In this document: positions 47,938-56,992 of the stretch, piece by piece | How the letters are laid out: each line of letters opens with the position of its first letter | Numbering within the stretch: position 1 is the stretch's first letter | Assembly: GCA_903903925.1 (NCBI GenBank) | Contig: CAIVAU010000116.1 | Span: forward strand, 62,001 to 126,000 | Length of the DNA stretch: 64,000 nt | Direction of reading: 5' to 3' | Source of the DNA: an uncultured cyanobacterium | GTDB taxonomy: Bacteria > Cyanobacteriota > Cyanobacteriia > Cyanobacteriales > Nostocaceae | Program-made: the position numbers and the translations under genes | Notes under the pieces: generated by a model | What the model saw: the letters and a program-made list of their open reading frames with translations, nothing else | Told to the model about the DNA's origin: nothing | The model's database searches: none

Positions 47938-49173
47938 TTATGAAAATAGATGGTGTCTAAATTCAAAAGCTGCTTGTACCTCAGGAATTTCTCTTGCTAA
48001 TAACTCCACAAATTCGTAAGGGGTGGTTTGCGGATTTTCAGCTAAGGTTTCTTCTACAATCAGACTTGCGATTGGACCAATATAATTGGCTAGCTCCTGC
48101 TGACAACGCTGTAGAAATACTGGGTTGAGTGAGGAGATTTGTTGATGAGAAGTTGGCTGATTAAAGGATGAACTGGCTAATTCTTTATATTGATTATTTA
48201 ATGGCGGCATTATTTGCTGTACGTTTGCCTTAGGGTTATATTCAGGAAATATTTTGTTGTAAGACAAATCAACAAGTGTAGATTGTGATCTGTCTTGAGG
48301 TTGTTGAAGATGCTCAAGATCCACGATCACTTCCCTGGATGTTCTGTAACGCTGCTTAGGTGTGTCTGCTAACATCTTATCAAGTATTCGAGTAAAAGCA
48401 TTGCTGACGTTAATGTAATGATGCCAATTCCACTCCAAGGAGTATTGATCGATGAGGAAGGATGGATCTCTACCTGTTAGTAGTACAACAGCAGTCACAC
48501 CTAAGGCATAAAGATCACTGCTAGGAGAACACAACCCTAAGCTAATTTGTTCACGGGGAGAATATCCCACTTTTCCTACAAGTGACATTTTGCCAACCAA
48601 AGGTAGATAGTTTAAAGTGCTAGCCTCGGTAAAGTCAGCTATCTGCTTTCCTACACCAAAGTCGATCAGAACTGGCAAATCTTTGCCCTCAGGTAACATG
48701 ATGTTATCAGGGGAAATATCTCGATGGATAATGTTGTGCTTGTGAACATATTCCAAAATAGGGAGCAGCTTCTCTAGCCAATCTATGACCTCGGTTTCAG
48801 AAAAAGCTCGTCCTTGTTTTTGGTATTCGTGTAATAAGGCTGAGTATGTTTTACCATCAACAAATTCTTGAACCAAGAACAAACGACCATCTCCTTCAAA
48901 GCAAGCCAAAAACCGAGGAATTTGAGGGTGTTCTAATTGGTGGAGAATTTTTGCCTCTCTTTTAAAGAGAGTGCGACATTTTTCCAGCGCATTGTCCTCT
49001 GTTCCATTAGGAGCAAATTCCTTAAGAACACATGGTTCGTTGAAGCGACGAGTGTCAAATGCTAAGTATGTTCGTCCCAATCCCCCCTGTCCCAGAAGTT
49101 TCTGGATAATGTAGCGACTATCAATTAGAGTTCCGGAGGGTATTTCTGGTTTTACTAATGGGGATTGAGACAT
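47938..49173 (-). CDS. Hanks-type serine/threonine protein kinase
   Basis: A 411-residue kinase with the glycine-rich loop LLGQGGLGRTYLAFD, catalytic Lys51 (VLKEF), the catalytic loop HRDISPDN (HRD at 150-152) and the metal-binding DFG at 171-173. All key residues are present. A cytoplasmic C-terminal region of about 120 residues follows (QPQDRSQSTLVDLS onward), with a helical end rich in Glu. No membrane span is visible. The PhnD-like lipoprotein gene lies upstream on the same strand, about 420 bases away. Confidence 0.88.
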   Translation of the reverse strand: MSQSPLVKPEIPSGTLIDSRYIIQKLLGQGGLGRTYLAFDTRRFNEPCVLKEFAPNGTEDNALEKCRTLFKREAKILHQLEHPQIPRFLACFEGDGRLFLVQEFVDGKTYSALLHEYQKQGRAFSETEVIDWLEKLLPILEYVHKHNIIHRDISPDNIMLPEGKDLPVLIDFGVGKQIADFTEASTLNYLPLVGKMSLVGKVGYSPREQISLGLCSPSSDLYALGVTAVVLLTGRDPSFLIDQYSLEWNWHHYINVSNAFTRILDKMLADTPKQRYRTSREVIVDLEHLQQPQDRSQSTLVDLSYNKIFPEYNPKANVQQIMPPLNNQYKELASSSFNQPTSHQQISSLNPVFLQRCQQELANYIGPIASLIVEETLAENPQTTPYEFVELLAREIPEVQAAFEFRHHLFS

Positions 49174-49590
49174 ATGATTGCACTCCTAGAAATCTTGTCA
49201 ACCAATGGGCAATAGGCACTCTTGCAATGGGTGATGGGCGTATGGAACGTATGAGCATGGGGCTATGGAAGGGAAAAATTACCAGTTCCTAATCCTTTAT
49301 GCCCTGTGCCCCATACCCTATGCCCCATTTTCATAACAGGAGTTTATTTATTTTTACCGCAATTGTTTTAAGCGTTTGATTATATATCAGGAAGATTCTC
49401 ACAAAAAACGCAAAGAAATGATAAAGATTTATAAAGCGCTGCGAGGTAAGTAGGTGGGCGAGAATAATACCAATTATGTAAATTTTTGTAAAACGACCTA
49501 AAAGGCTTGTAGTTGCGCTTCAGCGCGAAGACAGCGCAACTACGAACCTTTTGATGAATTTACCTCTGACCAAGTAGGGCATGTCTTCTG
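49174..49590. other. Intergenic stretch with repeats and a hairpin
   Basis: It contains ATGGGC/TATGCCC repeats in both directions (49205-49332) and an 11-bp inverted repeat at 49509-49543 (GTAGTTGCGCT with AGCGCAACTAC). No gene is seen. Confidence 0.5.
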
Positions 49591-50508
49591 CTAGATTTTG
49601 GCTGGATTCGTTAGTACAACAGGTGTTTGTTTAAGGTGATCCTCAAGAGGTTTGACTTTTTCGATTAATTTAATAAACTGGTCGTAATTCGGTGTTTTAG
49701 TGTTAGGGATATAACCAGCATCTGCCGCAATATTTCCAGGTGCTTCACTCATGACCTTTCTGATTTGCGCGTATAGGTTGTGATCTACAGTGGGTCCAGC
49801 TAACACAACTGCTGGAGGAATCCATCGGCTAGTATGTAGAATTTTAAACTTTGTTTCTCCGAAATCCTGGCGATAAGAATTGAAATCCTTCTCTGATAAA
49901 GCGCCTGCATCAACACTACCTTCACTAATCCACTGCAGTACTGTTTTAGGCGTGGGAGCAAACCGGATTTGAGCAAGGGTTAAACCATAGAGGTCATATA
50001 AAGGAACATAGTAGCCAGCGGCAGACCCGATTTCTCCTAAAGCAACGGTCTTATTAGCTAAATCTGATATTTTTTGAATGGGTTTATCATCTCTTACTAT
50101 AAGTAGGCAGCGCTGTTTACTACTAATTTCTTCCATTGAAAATAGAGGAAGGTAGAGTTCTTTGGAGATCGCGATCGCTGCTAAGCCCGGAGGTGCAAAC
50201 ACTATGTCCCACTTTTTGTGCTGAACTTGCTCAATGGCTTGCAATTCGTTGTAAGCAGGTTCTAGTTCCACAATTGATTTAGTTTGTGCTTCTATATAGT
50301 TTTTAAAGGGCTCGTACTTGTCAAGAGAAACTTTTTCATCACCGTAGCTTACTAAGCCTATAGTCAGTCTTTGTGGGCTGTTGGTTGGTTTTGGTGTGCA
50401 TCCTATTCCTAGTAGCCCAAATAGCACTAGTAACTGGATTAGCCGCAACCGCTTTTGACTGATAATTTTCCATAACTCAAATTTGGTCGTATATAGCATC
50501 TGCATCAC
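49591..50508 (-). CDS. PhnD/SsuA-like periplasmic binding lipoprotein
   Basis: A 305-residue solute-binding protein of the phosphate/phosphite/phosphonate type (PhnD-like). The lipobox is LLGIGC with Cys37 as the lipidated residue. The domain opens LTIGLVSYGDEKVSLDKYEP and has WDIVFAPPGLAAIA and NKTVALGEIGSAAGYYVP. No ABC permease or ATPase gene lies nearby, so it may work as a sensor-type binding protein rather than for uptake; the kinase gene downstream on the same strand would fit that. Confidence 0.82.
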   Translation of the reverse strand: MMQMLYTTKFELWKIISQKRLRLIQLLVLFGLLGIGCTPKPTNSPQRLTIGLVSYGDEKVSLDKYEPFKNYIEAQTKSIVELEPAYNELQAIEQVQHKKWDIVFAPPGLAAIAISKELYLPLFSMEEISSKQRCLLIVRDDKPIQKISDLANKTVALGEIGSAAGYYVPLYDLYGLTLAQIRFAPTPKTVLQWISEGSVDAGALSEKDFNSYRQDFGETKFKILHTSRWIPPAVVLAGPTVDHNLYAQIRKVMSEAPGNIAADAGYIPNTKTPNYDQFIKLIEKVKPLEDHLKQTPVVLTNPAKI

Positions 50509-50648
50509 TGTGAATCAGCGAAGAATCGGACATAACAATAAATCTAGCTGATCAGAATTTATGCTTAGCTGACGCGATCGCTCTGCTAATTGTTCCACTC
50601 TTCTTTCCCCCTTTCCCCTTTTCCCGTCAGTTGAAAATTCACAGACCA

Positions 50649-51266
50649 CTAGATTAAAGCCGCATCAAAAATCTGTTGAGCGGTAAGGTTTAGTTGTGGA
50701 AAGGTTGGGGAGACAATTGGGGTGTTGCTCCGAAACAATGTTCTGACATATTCCCCATCTATAAGGAAGCAGACAAAAAGAGCAGGCTGTTTGGGATTAC
50801 CGAGAAAATCACGTCCGCCCAAGGCTGCGTAATCGACTATCCAATATTCGGGGATGCCCATTTCTTCATAATCGGCAAACTTTTTGTAGTAGTCGTCCCG
50901 CCAGTTGGTTGAGACAACTTCAATGACTAAAGGAATTGATGCTCCTTGGGTAACGGTTGACTCTTTTTCCCACTTTGGTTCATTGGGGAGATTATTAGAA
51001 TTTATCAATAAAATATCTGGGAAGTATCCTGAATTTTTTTCAGGAGGTTTGACTAAGACAGTTTTGGGAAGTAGATAGGGAATCCCCAAAGTCCTCACTT
51101 GCACAGCTAGTTCTAGTGTTAAAAAACTTGTGACTTTTTCGTGTTTCCCCGCTGGCTGCGACATTTCAATAATCACTCCATCATGTAGCTCGTAGCGCTT
51201 ACTATCGTTGGGGAGCCACTCAATAAATTCTTCATAGGTTAGGAGTTTGGGTGCGGTTTGAGTCAT
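50649..51266 (-). CDS. Uma2 family nuclease-fold protein
   Basis: A 205-residue Uma2 (DUF820) protein, a restriction-endonuclease-like fold that is greatly expanded in cyanobacteria. Hallmarks: LLTYEEFIEWLPNDSKRYEL, HDGVIIEMSQPAGKHEK, YFPDILLI and IPLVIEVVSTNWRDDY, then EYWIVDY. The acidic residues in PD and IEV are the likely metal ligands. Cellular role unknown. It is transcribed alone. Confidence 0.88.
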   Translation of the reverse strand: MTQTAPKLLTYEEFIEWLPNDSKRYELHDGVIIEMSQPAGKHEKVTSFLTLELAVQVRTLGIPYLLPKTVLVKPPEKNSGYFPDILLINSNNLPNEPKWEKESTVTQGASIPLVIEVVSTNWRDDYYKKFADYEEMGIPEYWIVDYAALGGRDFLGNPKQPALFVCFLIDGEYVRTLFRSNTPIVSPTFPQLNLTAQQIFDAALI

Positions 51267-51309
51267 AATCTCTTGTGAATGATTTGTGGGAAGGATTGGG
51301 GAGAGATTA

Positions 51310-51357
51310 GTAGTGTGAGCGTCTCGCTCACGAAGCGAGCTTTCCGGCTCGCACTAC
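51310..51357. repeat. Double-hairpin dispersed repeat (48 bp)
   Basis: GTAGTGTGAGC...GCTCAC is followed by GCGAGC...GCTCGCACTAC. It matches the interior of the MITE-like element at 32959-33074 but lacks its inverted-repeat ends. It lies between radA and the Uma2 gene. Confidence 0.75.
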
Positions 51358-51382
51358 CCGTCAAAATTAATGACACAGAGCA

Positions 51383-52942
51383 TTAGTCCTCGTCTGGTTC
51401 TAAATCACTATCTTCCAGATTTTGGTGCGGGAGCGCTGCAATAATCGCATCAATGACCTTTGAAACTGGCAAAATCTCGATATCGAGGCTGGGGTATTTT
51501 TGCCCCTTAGGTACGATCGCTCGTTTAAATCCCAGTTTTGCTGCTTCTTTCAATCGCAGTTCCATTTGCGATACTGAACGGACTTGTCCTCCTAAGCCGA
51601 CTTCCCCAATTAATACAGTACCAGGATCGACAATCCGATCGCGGAAACTAGCGACGATAGCGATCGCTACGCCCAAATCCACGGCTGGTTCTTCTACATT
51701 CAACCCGCCTGCGGAAGCAACATAGGAATCTAATTTTGACATGGGAACTCCCACTCGTTTTTCTAGAACCGCGAGAATTTGCACTAAGCGGTTGTAGTCA
51801 ACGCCAGTGGTGGAACGACGGGGAGAAGCATAGCTTGTGGGACTGACTAAAGCTTGTAACTCTACGACTATTGGGCGAGTCCCTTCGCAAGCTACGACTA
51901 TAGCAGTACCGGGTGCGGGATCGTCACGGTTACCTAAAAAGAGTTCGGAGGGGTTGGGGACTTCTCGCAGTCCGTGATCGACCATTTCAAAAATACCGAT
52001 TTCGTGAGTTGCGCCAAAACGGTTTTTGACTGTCCGTAATAACCGATGGGATGCAAAGCGATCGCCTTCAAAATAAAGCACAGTATCAACTAAGTGTTCT
52101 AAAACTTTCGGGCCTGCGATCGCCCCTTCTTTGGTGACATGTCCTACAATCAACATTGTCACATCTTCGTGCTTCGCCACCTTCATCAAAGCTGCTGTAC
52201 ACTCCCGCACCTGTGCTACAGAACCAGGTGCAGAAGTTAGAGCCGGAAAGAATACTGTTTGAATACTATCAATGACTGCCACATTTGGTTTCAGGGAGTC
52301 TATTTCTCGTAAAATCTCTTCTAAATCTGTCTCCGGTAATATATACAAATCCGCGCCCATACTTTCTGCTGTTTGTGGTTGCGGAACCTGTTCTACTTTG
52401 ATACTTTCCACTGTTTGTGGTTGCGGACCCTCTTCTACTTTGACACTTTCATCACTCAGTATGTTGAGGGTTTTTCCCACCCCCAAACGTAAAGCTCTTA
52501 ATTTGACTTGTTGTCCTGATTCTTCACCAGAGACGTAGAGGATACGGTATCTCTGCGCTAGTTGATTGGATACTTGCAGTAGTAGCGTTGATTTACCAAT
52601 TCCTGGATCGCCACCAATCAGTACCATAGAACCTGGGACAACTCCACCCCCAAGCACCCGATCCAGTTCTCCATAACCAGACTCCCAACGGGTGACTTGG
52701 CGATCGCTAATTTGGTCAAATGTCAAGGATAATCTTGCCTTCGCTGGTTTTTTGGTAGATTTGCCGTTACTCTGTTGAGCATGCCAACTACTCACTCCCC
52801 GACTCGGTACATCCGTTGATGACTGGATGCTAATCTGCTCCTCTAATGAACTGTATGTGCCGCAAGCTGGACACTTCCCGTACCATTGAGGTGATTCGGC
52901 TCCACACTCGTTACAAACGTAATAGGTTTTTGGCTTTGCCAT
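51383..52942 (-). CDS. radA: DNA repair protein RadA
   Basis: RadA is a RecA-like helicase for recombination repair. The 519-residue product has the zinc finger (Cys10, Cys13, Cys24, Cys27), the Walker A motif GDPGIGKST (111-119), the KNRFG motif and a Lon-like C-terminal domain. Residues 167-194 are an insertion of two 14-residue repeats (VKVEEGPQPQTVES and IKVEQVPQPQTAES) made by a 42-bp tandem duplication in the DNA; RadA proteins normally run straight from the preceding helix to the LYILPETDLEEIL strand. This makes the protein about 40-60 residues longer than usual. Confidence 0.95.
   Translation of the reverse strand: MAKPKTYYVCNECGAESPQWYGKCPACGTYSSLEEQISIQSSTDVPSRGVSSWHAQQSNGKSTKKPAKARLSLTFDQISDRQVTRWESGYGELDRVLGGGVVPGSMVLIGGDPGIGKSTLLLQVSNQLAQRYRILYVSGEESGQQVKLRALRLGVGKTLNILSDESVKVEEGPQPQTVESIKVEQVPQPQTAESMGADLYILPETDLEEILREIDSLKPNVAVIDSIQTVFFPALTSAPGSVAQVRECTAALMKVAKHEDVTMLIVGHVTKEGAIAGPKVLEHLVDTVLYFEGDRFASHRLLRTVKNRFGATHEIGIFEMVDHGLREVPNPSELFLGNRDDPAPGTAIVVACEGTRPIVVELQALVSPTSYASPRRSTTGVDYNRLVQILAVLEKRVGVPMSKLDSYVASAGGLNVEEPAVDLGVAIAIVASFRDRIVDPGTVLIGEVGLGGQVRSVSQMELRLKEAAKLGFKRAIVPKGQKYPSLDIEILPVSKVIDAIIAALPHQNLEDSDLEPDED
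52361..52444 (-). repeat. 42-bp tandem duplication inside radA
   Basis: The units 52361-52402 and 52403-52444 differ at a few bases only and keep frame. They encode the PQPQT repeats of the RadA insertion. Confidence 0.9.
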
Positions 52943-53102
52943 TATTAACCTTAATTAAATAATCTTTATTTTTCCTGAATTTTTAGAGCAACCTGATAGT
53001 AGCAAATGTAGGCTTTTCCAAATGAAATCGTGGAATGATATCTTAATAATATGGTAGTAAAAATTAAGCATAAAAAATTTTAGTTAAGGAGCCTTGAGCA
53101 AA

Positions 53103-53831
53103 TTGGAAAGTCATAAAGAAAAAATTCTGGTGGTAGACGATGAGGCCAGTATCCGCCGGATTTTGGAAACGCGCCTTTCCATGATTGGTTATGATGTGGT
53201 GACCGCTGGCGATGGCGAGGAAGCGTTGGAAACTTTTCGCAAAGCCGATCCTGACTTAGTGGTTTTGGATGTGATGATGCCAAAGCTAGACGGCTACGGG
53301 GTGTGCCAAGAATTACGTAAGGAATCAGATGTTCCTATAATTATGCTAACAGCTTTAGGAGATGTCGCTGATCGCATCACCGGTCTGGAGTTGGGTGCTG
53401 ATGACTACGTGGTTAAGCCATTTTCTCCCAAAGAGTTAGAAGCCCGTATTCGCTCAGTGTTGCGACGGGTAGACAAAACCGGTGCTTCTGGAATCCCCAG
53501 TTCTGGGGTCATCCACGTTAGCAATATCAAAATTGATACTAATAAACGGCAAGTCTACAAAGGCGATGAGCGCATCCGTTTAACTGGTATGGAGTTTAGC
53601 TTGCTGGAGTTGTTAGTCAGCCGATCTGGAGAAGCTTTTTCCCGTTCAGAAATTTTGCAGGAGGTTTGGGGATATACACCAGAACGCCATGTGGATACCC
53701 GTGTGGTAGATGTACATATCTCCCGTCTACGGGCAAAGTTGGAGGACGATCCTAGTAACCCAGAATTGATTCTCACCGCACGAGGTACAGGTTATTTGTT
53801 CCAACGGATTCTTGAATCAGGAGAGGAATGA
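53103..53831 (+). CDS. rpaB: OmpR-type response regulator RpaB
   Basis: RpaB is the essential cyanobacterial regulator of high-light and circadian output genes and binds HLR1 sites. The 242-residue product has the receiver (EKILVVDDEASIRRIL, phosphoacceptor Asp56 in VVLDVMMPKLDGYG, GADDYVVKPFSPKELEARIR) and a winged-helix DNA-binding domain (LTGMEFSLLELLVSRSGEAF, DTRVVDVHISRLRAKLED). I chose TTG 53103 (MESHKEKILVV), 11 bases after AAGGAG, the usual N-terminus; TTG 53094 would lie only 2 bases from the ribosome site. The TGA stop is the first unit of a GAATTAT array. Confidence 0.93.
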   Translation: MESHKEKILVVDDEASIRRILETRLSMIGYDVVTAGDGEEALETFRKADPDLVVLDVMMPKLDGYGVCQELRKESDVPIIMLTALGDVADRITGLELGADDYVVKPFSPKELEARIRSVLRRVDKTGASGIPSSGVIHVSNIKIDTNKRQVYKGDERIRLTGMEFSLLELLVSRSGEAFSRSEILQEVWGYTPERHVDTRVVDVHISRLRAKLEDDPSNPELILTARGTGYLFQRILESGEE

Positions 53832-53899
53832 ATTATGAATTATGAATTATGAATTATGAAATTTAACAATTCATAATTCAGCATTCATAATTCATACTT
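53832..53899. repeat. Inverted GAATTAT arrays after rpaB
   Basis: Four units of GAATTAT (53832-53858) are followed by the reverse units ATTCATA (53869-53897). The transcript can form a long hairpin between rpaB and the next gene. Confidence 0.9.
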
Positions 53900-53906
53900 T
53901 AGAAGT

Positions 53907-54545
53907 ATGGCTAAAGCTGACCCTAATCGCATTTTGCGGCGTCTACCTATTGTTGTTGGTGGGTTGGGCGCTGTCCTTTTGCTAATTAACCGTTTGTTGA
54001 CATCAGAGGTAACCCAACCCCAAGCGCGTGGGGATGCATTGGGTGTCATTTTGAGTGCAGTATTAATTTTGACAGGTTTAATTTGGCAGCAGGTGCAGCC
54101 GCGATCGCCTGATGCTGTAGAACTCGTTGGGGAGGAAGGCTTTGTCTTTGCTCCAGATTTACCAACAAGAGTGAAAACAGAGCTAGCCTGGGCATCACAT
54201 TTGTTACTGACTAATACGGTAACGCGATCGCTGGTTGTTTTCTATCAAGGTAAAGTTTTGTTACGTCGGGGAATTTTGGGTGCTAAATCAGAAGTTATGC
54301 TAGGCCCAATTTTAAGCCGGGTGCTAGAAAAACAAAAGCCAGTTTATCTAGTTGCACTAAAAGTATATCCCGGACGGATTGAGTTTGATTACTTGCCTGA
54401 GAATACCCAAGGTGTTATTTGTCAACCCATTGGTGACCAAGGTGTTCTGATTTTAGGGGCAAATGCTCCTCGCAGTTACACGAAACAAGATGAAAACTGG
54501 ATTGCGGGAATTGCTGATAAATTAGCTGTGACCCTTCAGGAGTGA
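53907..54545 (+). CDS. Cofactor assembly of complex C subunit B (CCB2/CCB4-like)
   Basis: A 212-residue membrane protein: two N-terminal spans (about 12-30 and 45-62) and a soluble domain with ELAWASHLLLTNTVTRSLVV and PGRIEFDYLPENTQGVICQP. It matches the cyanobacterial relatives of chloroplast CCB2/CCB4, needed to attach haem c(n) to cytochrome b6. It follows rpaB on the same strand after 75 bases. Its TGA stop lies at the edge of a GGGGGTGGGG repeat. Confidence 0.85.
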   Translation: MAKADPNRILRRLPIVVGGLGAVLLLINRLLTSEVTQPQARGDALGVILSAVLILTGLIWQQVQPRSPDAVELVGEEGFVFAPDLPTRVKTELAWASHLLLTNTVTRSLVVFYQGKVLLRRGILGAKSEVMLGPILSRVLEKQKPVYLVALKVYPGRIEFDYLPENTQGVICQPIGDQGVLILGANAPRSYTKQDENWIAGIADKLAVTLQE

Positions 54546-54592
54546 GGGGGTGGGGATAGACCCACAACGCGCATTTTTCTGTTCCCTTTATT

Positions 54593-54699
54593 CCCTGCTC
54601 CCTGCTCCCTGCTCCCTGCTCCCTGCTCCCTGCTCCCTGCTCCCTTTATTCCCTGCTCCCTTTATTCCCTGCTCCCTGCTCCCTGCTCCCTGCTCCCTC
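54593..54699 (-). repeat. 7-bp tandem array (GGGAGCA)n
   Basis: About 14 units of CCCTGCT on the plus strand, broken twice by TTTATTCC. The array overlaps the last 38 bases of the NblB-like gene. Confidence 0.95.
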
Positions 54700-55351
54700 T
54701 TAAAGCTATTTTTGCTTCAGTTGCAACTGCTTCTACTTGATCATTTGCCAAAGTTTCTAATATAGATTTGGCGTCTGCACTTTTGAGAAGATTCAGGGCT
54801 TGTGCAAGTCGGTAGCGGATTTGCCAATCTGGATTTGTGGCGTAGGGGACTAGCAAGGGAATAGCTTGTGTATTTCCCAACTCGCCGAGGGAACTGATAG
54901 CAGCAGTTTGAACTAATTCATTATCTGAGGAGAGCGCTTCCTTAAGTAACTCAAAGGCTCTCGGATCACCCAATGCTCCTAAGGTAGCAATGATACTAAA
55001 TTTGACTATCCACTCGTTACTGGAATGGTAAAGTTGTTGTAAATCTTCAAAAGCTTCATGCAGCTTTAAAGCACCCAGACAGTCTGCGGCTGCTGCTTGC
55101 ACATCTGTTTCTGGATCGTTAAGCAAGCCGCGCAATATATTCAACGACAAGTCCAAATCTTGCTCACCGAGGGTATCCATTTGGCTTACGGCTGAGTATC
55201 GGACACGGGCGTTGCTATCCGTAACAGCACGTTGAATCAACCCAAAACCAATGACTGGTTCCAGTTGGCGAATTTGATTGACTCCACGCAAGCGATCGCC
55301 CAAATTCTCTGAACTAAGCAATTGCTGAACAGATTCAGGGGTAATACTCAT
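54662..55351 (-). CDS. nblB: HEAT-repeat protein, NblB-like
   Basis: A 229-residue protein built of HEAT-like (PBS lyase type) helical repeats, for example RVRYSAVSQMDTLGEQDLDL, AFELLKEALSSDNELVQTAA and IRYRLAQALNLLKSADAK. The N-terminus MSITPESVQQLLSSENLGDR matches NblB, a protein for phycobilisome degradation or chlorophyll handling. The last 11 residues (GSREQGAGSRE) are read from the GGGAGCA array and the TAA stop comes from an interruption in it. Assignment to NblB rather than another HEAT protein is likely but not certain. Confidence 0.75.
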   Translation of the reverse strand: MSITPESVQQLLSSENLGDRLRGVNQIRQLEPVIGFGLIQRAVTDSNARVRYSAVSQMDTLGEQDLDLSLNILRGLLNDPETDVQAAAADCLGALKLHEAFEDLQQLYHSSNEWIVKFSIIATLGALGDPRAFELLKEALSSDNELVQTAAISSLGELGNTQAIPLLVPYATNPDWQIRYRLAQALNLLKSADAKSILETLANDQVEAVATEAKIALRGSREQGAGSRE

Positions 55352-55375
55352 TCTTTTTAAAGGTATTTTGTTTAA

Positions 55376-55840
55376 CTAATCTTGACCTGCTGCCATTGCC
55401 CGAATAACGTCACCACGGGTAAGGATACCAATGACTTGACCCTCGCTGTCAAGTACTGGCAATCGGTGAACATTGTGTTCTTGCATGACCTTAGCGGCTT
55501 CTTTTAAAGATTTATTGGCAGAAATAGTAATAGGGTTTTTGCTCATCACTTCCCCAACCGTTTGCCCCAATACCTTATGCAGGTCACGTTCATAGTTGCC
55601 AGGATTTTGTAAATAGATGACGCTATCAAGAAACATGATATACGCTGGAGGAGTCACACCAGTTTCTTGCCACATTAAGTCTGTCTCCGAAATAATGCCT
55701 ACCAATTTACCAGCGTCATCCACTACAGGTAACCCGCTGATGCGTCGTTCTGCTAGGATTTGAACGGCTTCTTTCAAAGGAGTTTCAGATTTGACTACTA
55801 TCGGGTCACGGCTCATTACGTCGGCAACGGTGTTAGACAT
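55376..55840 (-). CDS. CBS domain pair protein
   Basis: A 154-residue protein of two CBS domains: VADVMSRDPIVVKSETPLKE ... LVGIISETDLMW and VGEVMSKNPITISANKSLKE ... VIGILTRGDVIR. Such pairs bind adenosine nucleotides and act as energy sensors. I chose ATG 55840 (MSNTVADVM), which matches the usual N-terminus; ATG 55864 would add 8 residues. No enzyme is fused or adjacent, so its target is unknown. Confidence 0.88.
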   Translation of the reverse strand: MSNTVADVMSRDPIVVKSETPLKEAVQILAERRISGLPVVDDAGKLVGIISETDLMWQETGVTPPAYIMFLDSVIYLQNPGNYERDLHKVLGQTVGEVMSKNPITISANKSLKEAAKVMQEHNVHRLPVLDSEGQVIGILTRGDVIRAMAAGQD

Positions 55841-55933
55841 TTGCTTGCTACGAACTTTGCTCAAACTTTCTGTTGATCATTTTAGTTCAATATTGGCGAA
55901 TCTAAACCAAGCCTCGGTACTGTAAGTGTATTT

Positions 55934-56992
55934 TTAGTAGTTAAATAATTTAGTACTCTTTTGACTTTTGACTTTTGACTTCTTCAGCACTCCTGCTGTA
56001 CCCAAAGCACCAAACGCTAACACACCCAATGCTGCTGAAGGTTCAGGAACAGACTTCGGTTCAATTGCAGATAGTACTGTTTCAGCTATAAGCTTTTGCG
56101 CGTTTGTCGTTGGATGAACAGCGTCATAGAACAGATAGTCGTTTGGATTATTACATACCGTATAGTCTCCTGCTCTGACACTATTTAAGTCACCTATGAC
56201 GCAAGGAGTTGTAACATTTGTGAAACCAAATTCCCCAGGAGAGGCAATCACCTGATTAAATAAGGAATTGATATCAATAGGGATGATATTAACACCGGGT
56301 ATTAAACTTAAATTGCCTAGAGTTGTTGCTAGTATGGCATTATAGCTTGCTGACAGATCTGTTAATTGGCTTGAAATTCCGTTGGCGGATGCATATGGAG
56401 TCTTACCCAAATCCGGCAGGTTGAAGACTGCAATATTTTTAGCACCAGCTTGGGCAAGTAAAGTTACCGAATCTGATATGTTCTTTGCTACTTGATTTGG
56501 ATCAGTAATATTACCAAATAAGTAATCATTCGCACCTCCCCATATGGTATAAAGAGCATTTGGGTCAGCCGTTTGCTTATTTGCTTGCAAGCCTTGTGTA
56601 AATGAGCCGACTTGTGCAAGCACTCCAGGTAAACCAGGAGTAAAAGCATTGTCCAGACCAGAGTTGGAACCACCAAAGGCGTAGTTAATACCTTGGGTAG
56701 GAGGAGTGGTACTAGATAGATTAGTGACTAAAGTCGGAGTTAACCCTAGCTGCTGTCCAACATAGTCTACCCATATCGGCCCATTTGAAAAACGTCCTTG
56801 AAAGAAGGGTGGATCTGGGTTAAAGGCTTTTGTTGGATCAACTAACCCCCCAGAAACATTGAACACATTGCCAGTATCAGAAAGACTATCGCCAAATACA
56901 TAAAGTTGATCGTAAGTCCCAGCCGAAGCTCTGAGTGGCAACATGAAGGAGAAAAGGACAAATCCTGCCGTTACAAGTTGTTGTGTCTTCAT
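55934..56992 (-). CDS. Exported SGNH/GDSL esterase with PEP-CTERM tail
   Basis: A 352-residue protein with a signal peptide (about 1-24), the GDSL block VFGDSLSDTGN (catalytic Ser), the block III WGGANDYLFG and the C-terminal DAVHPT with the catalytic Asp and His. It ends in a PEP-CTERM sorting signal: VPEPS, a hydrophobic helix (GVLAFGALGTAGVL) and basic residues. It should be an exported lipase/esterase. The final residues (KSKVKSQKSTK) come from a AAAAGTC repeat, which may have replaced the original basic end. Confidence 0.88.
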   Translation of the reverse strand: MKTQQLVTAGFVLFSFMLPLRASAGTYDQLYVFGDSLSDTGNVFNVSGGLVDPTKAFNPDPPFFQGRFSNGPIWVDYVGQQLGLTPTLVTNLSSTTPPTQGINYAFGGSNSGLDNAFTPGLPGVLAQVGSFTQGLQANKQTADPNALYTIWGGANDYLFGNITDPNQVAKNISDSVTLLAQAGAKNIAVFNLPDLGKTPYASANGISSQLTDLSASYNAILATTLGNLSLIPGVNIIPIDINSLFNQVIASPGEFGFTNVTTPCVIGDLNSVRAGDYTVCNNPNDYLFYDAVHPTTNAQKLIAETVLSAIEPKSVPEPSAALGVLAFGALGTAGVLKKSKVKSQKSTKLFNY

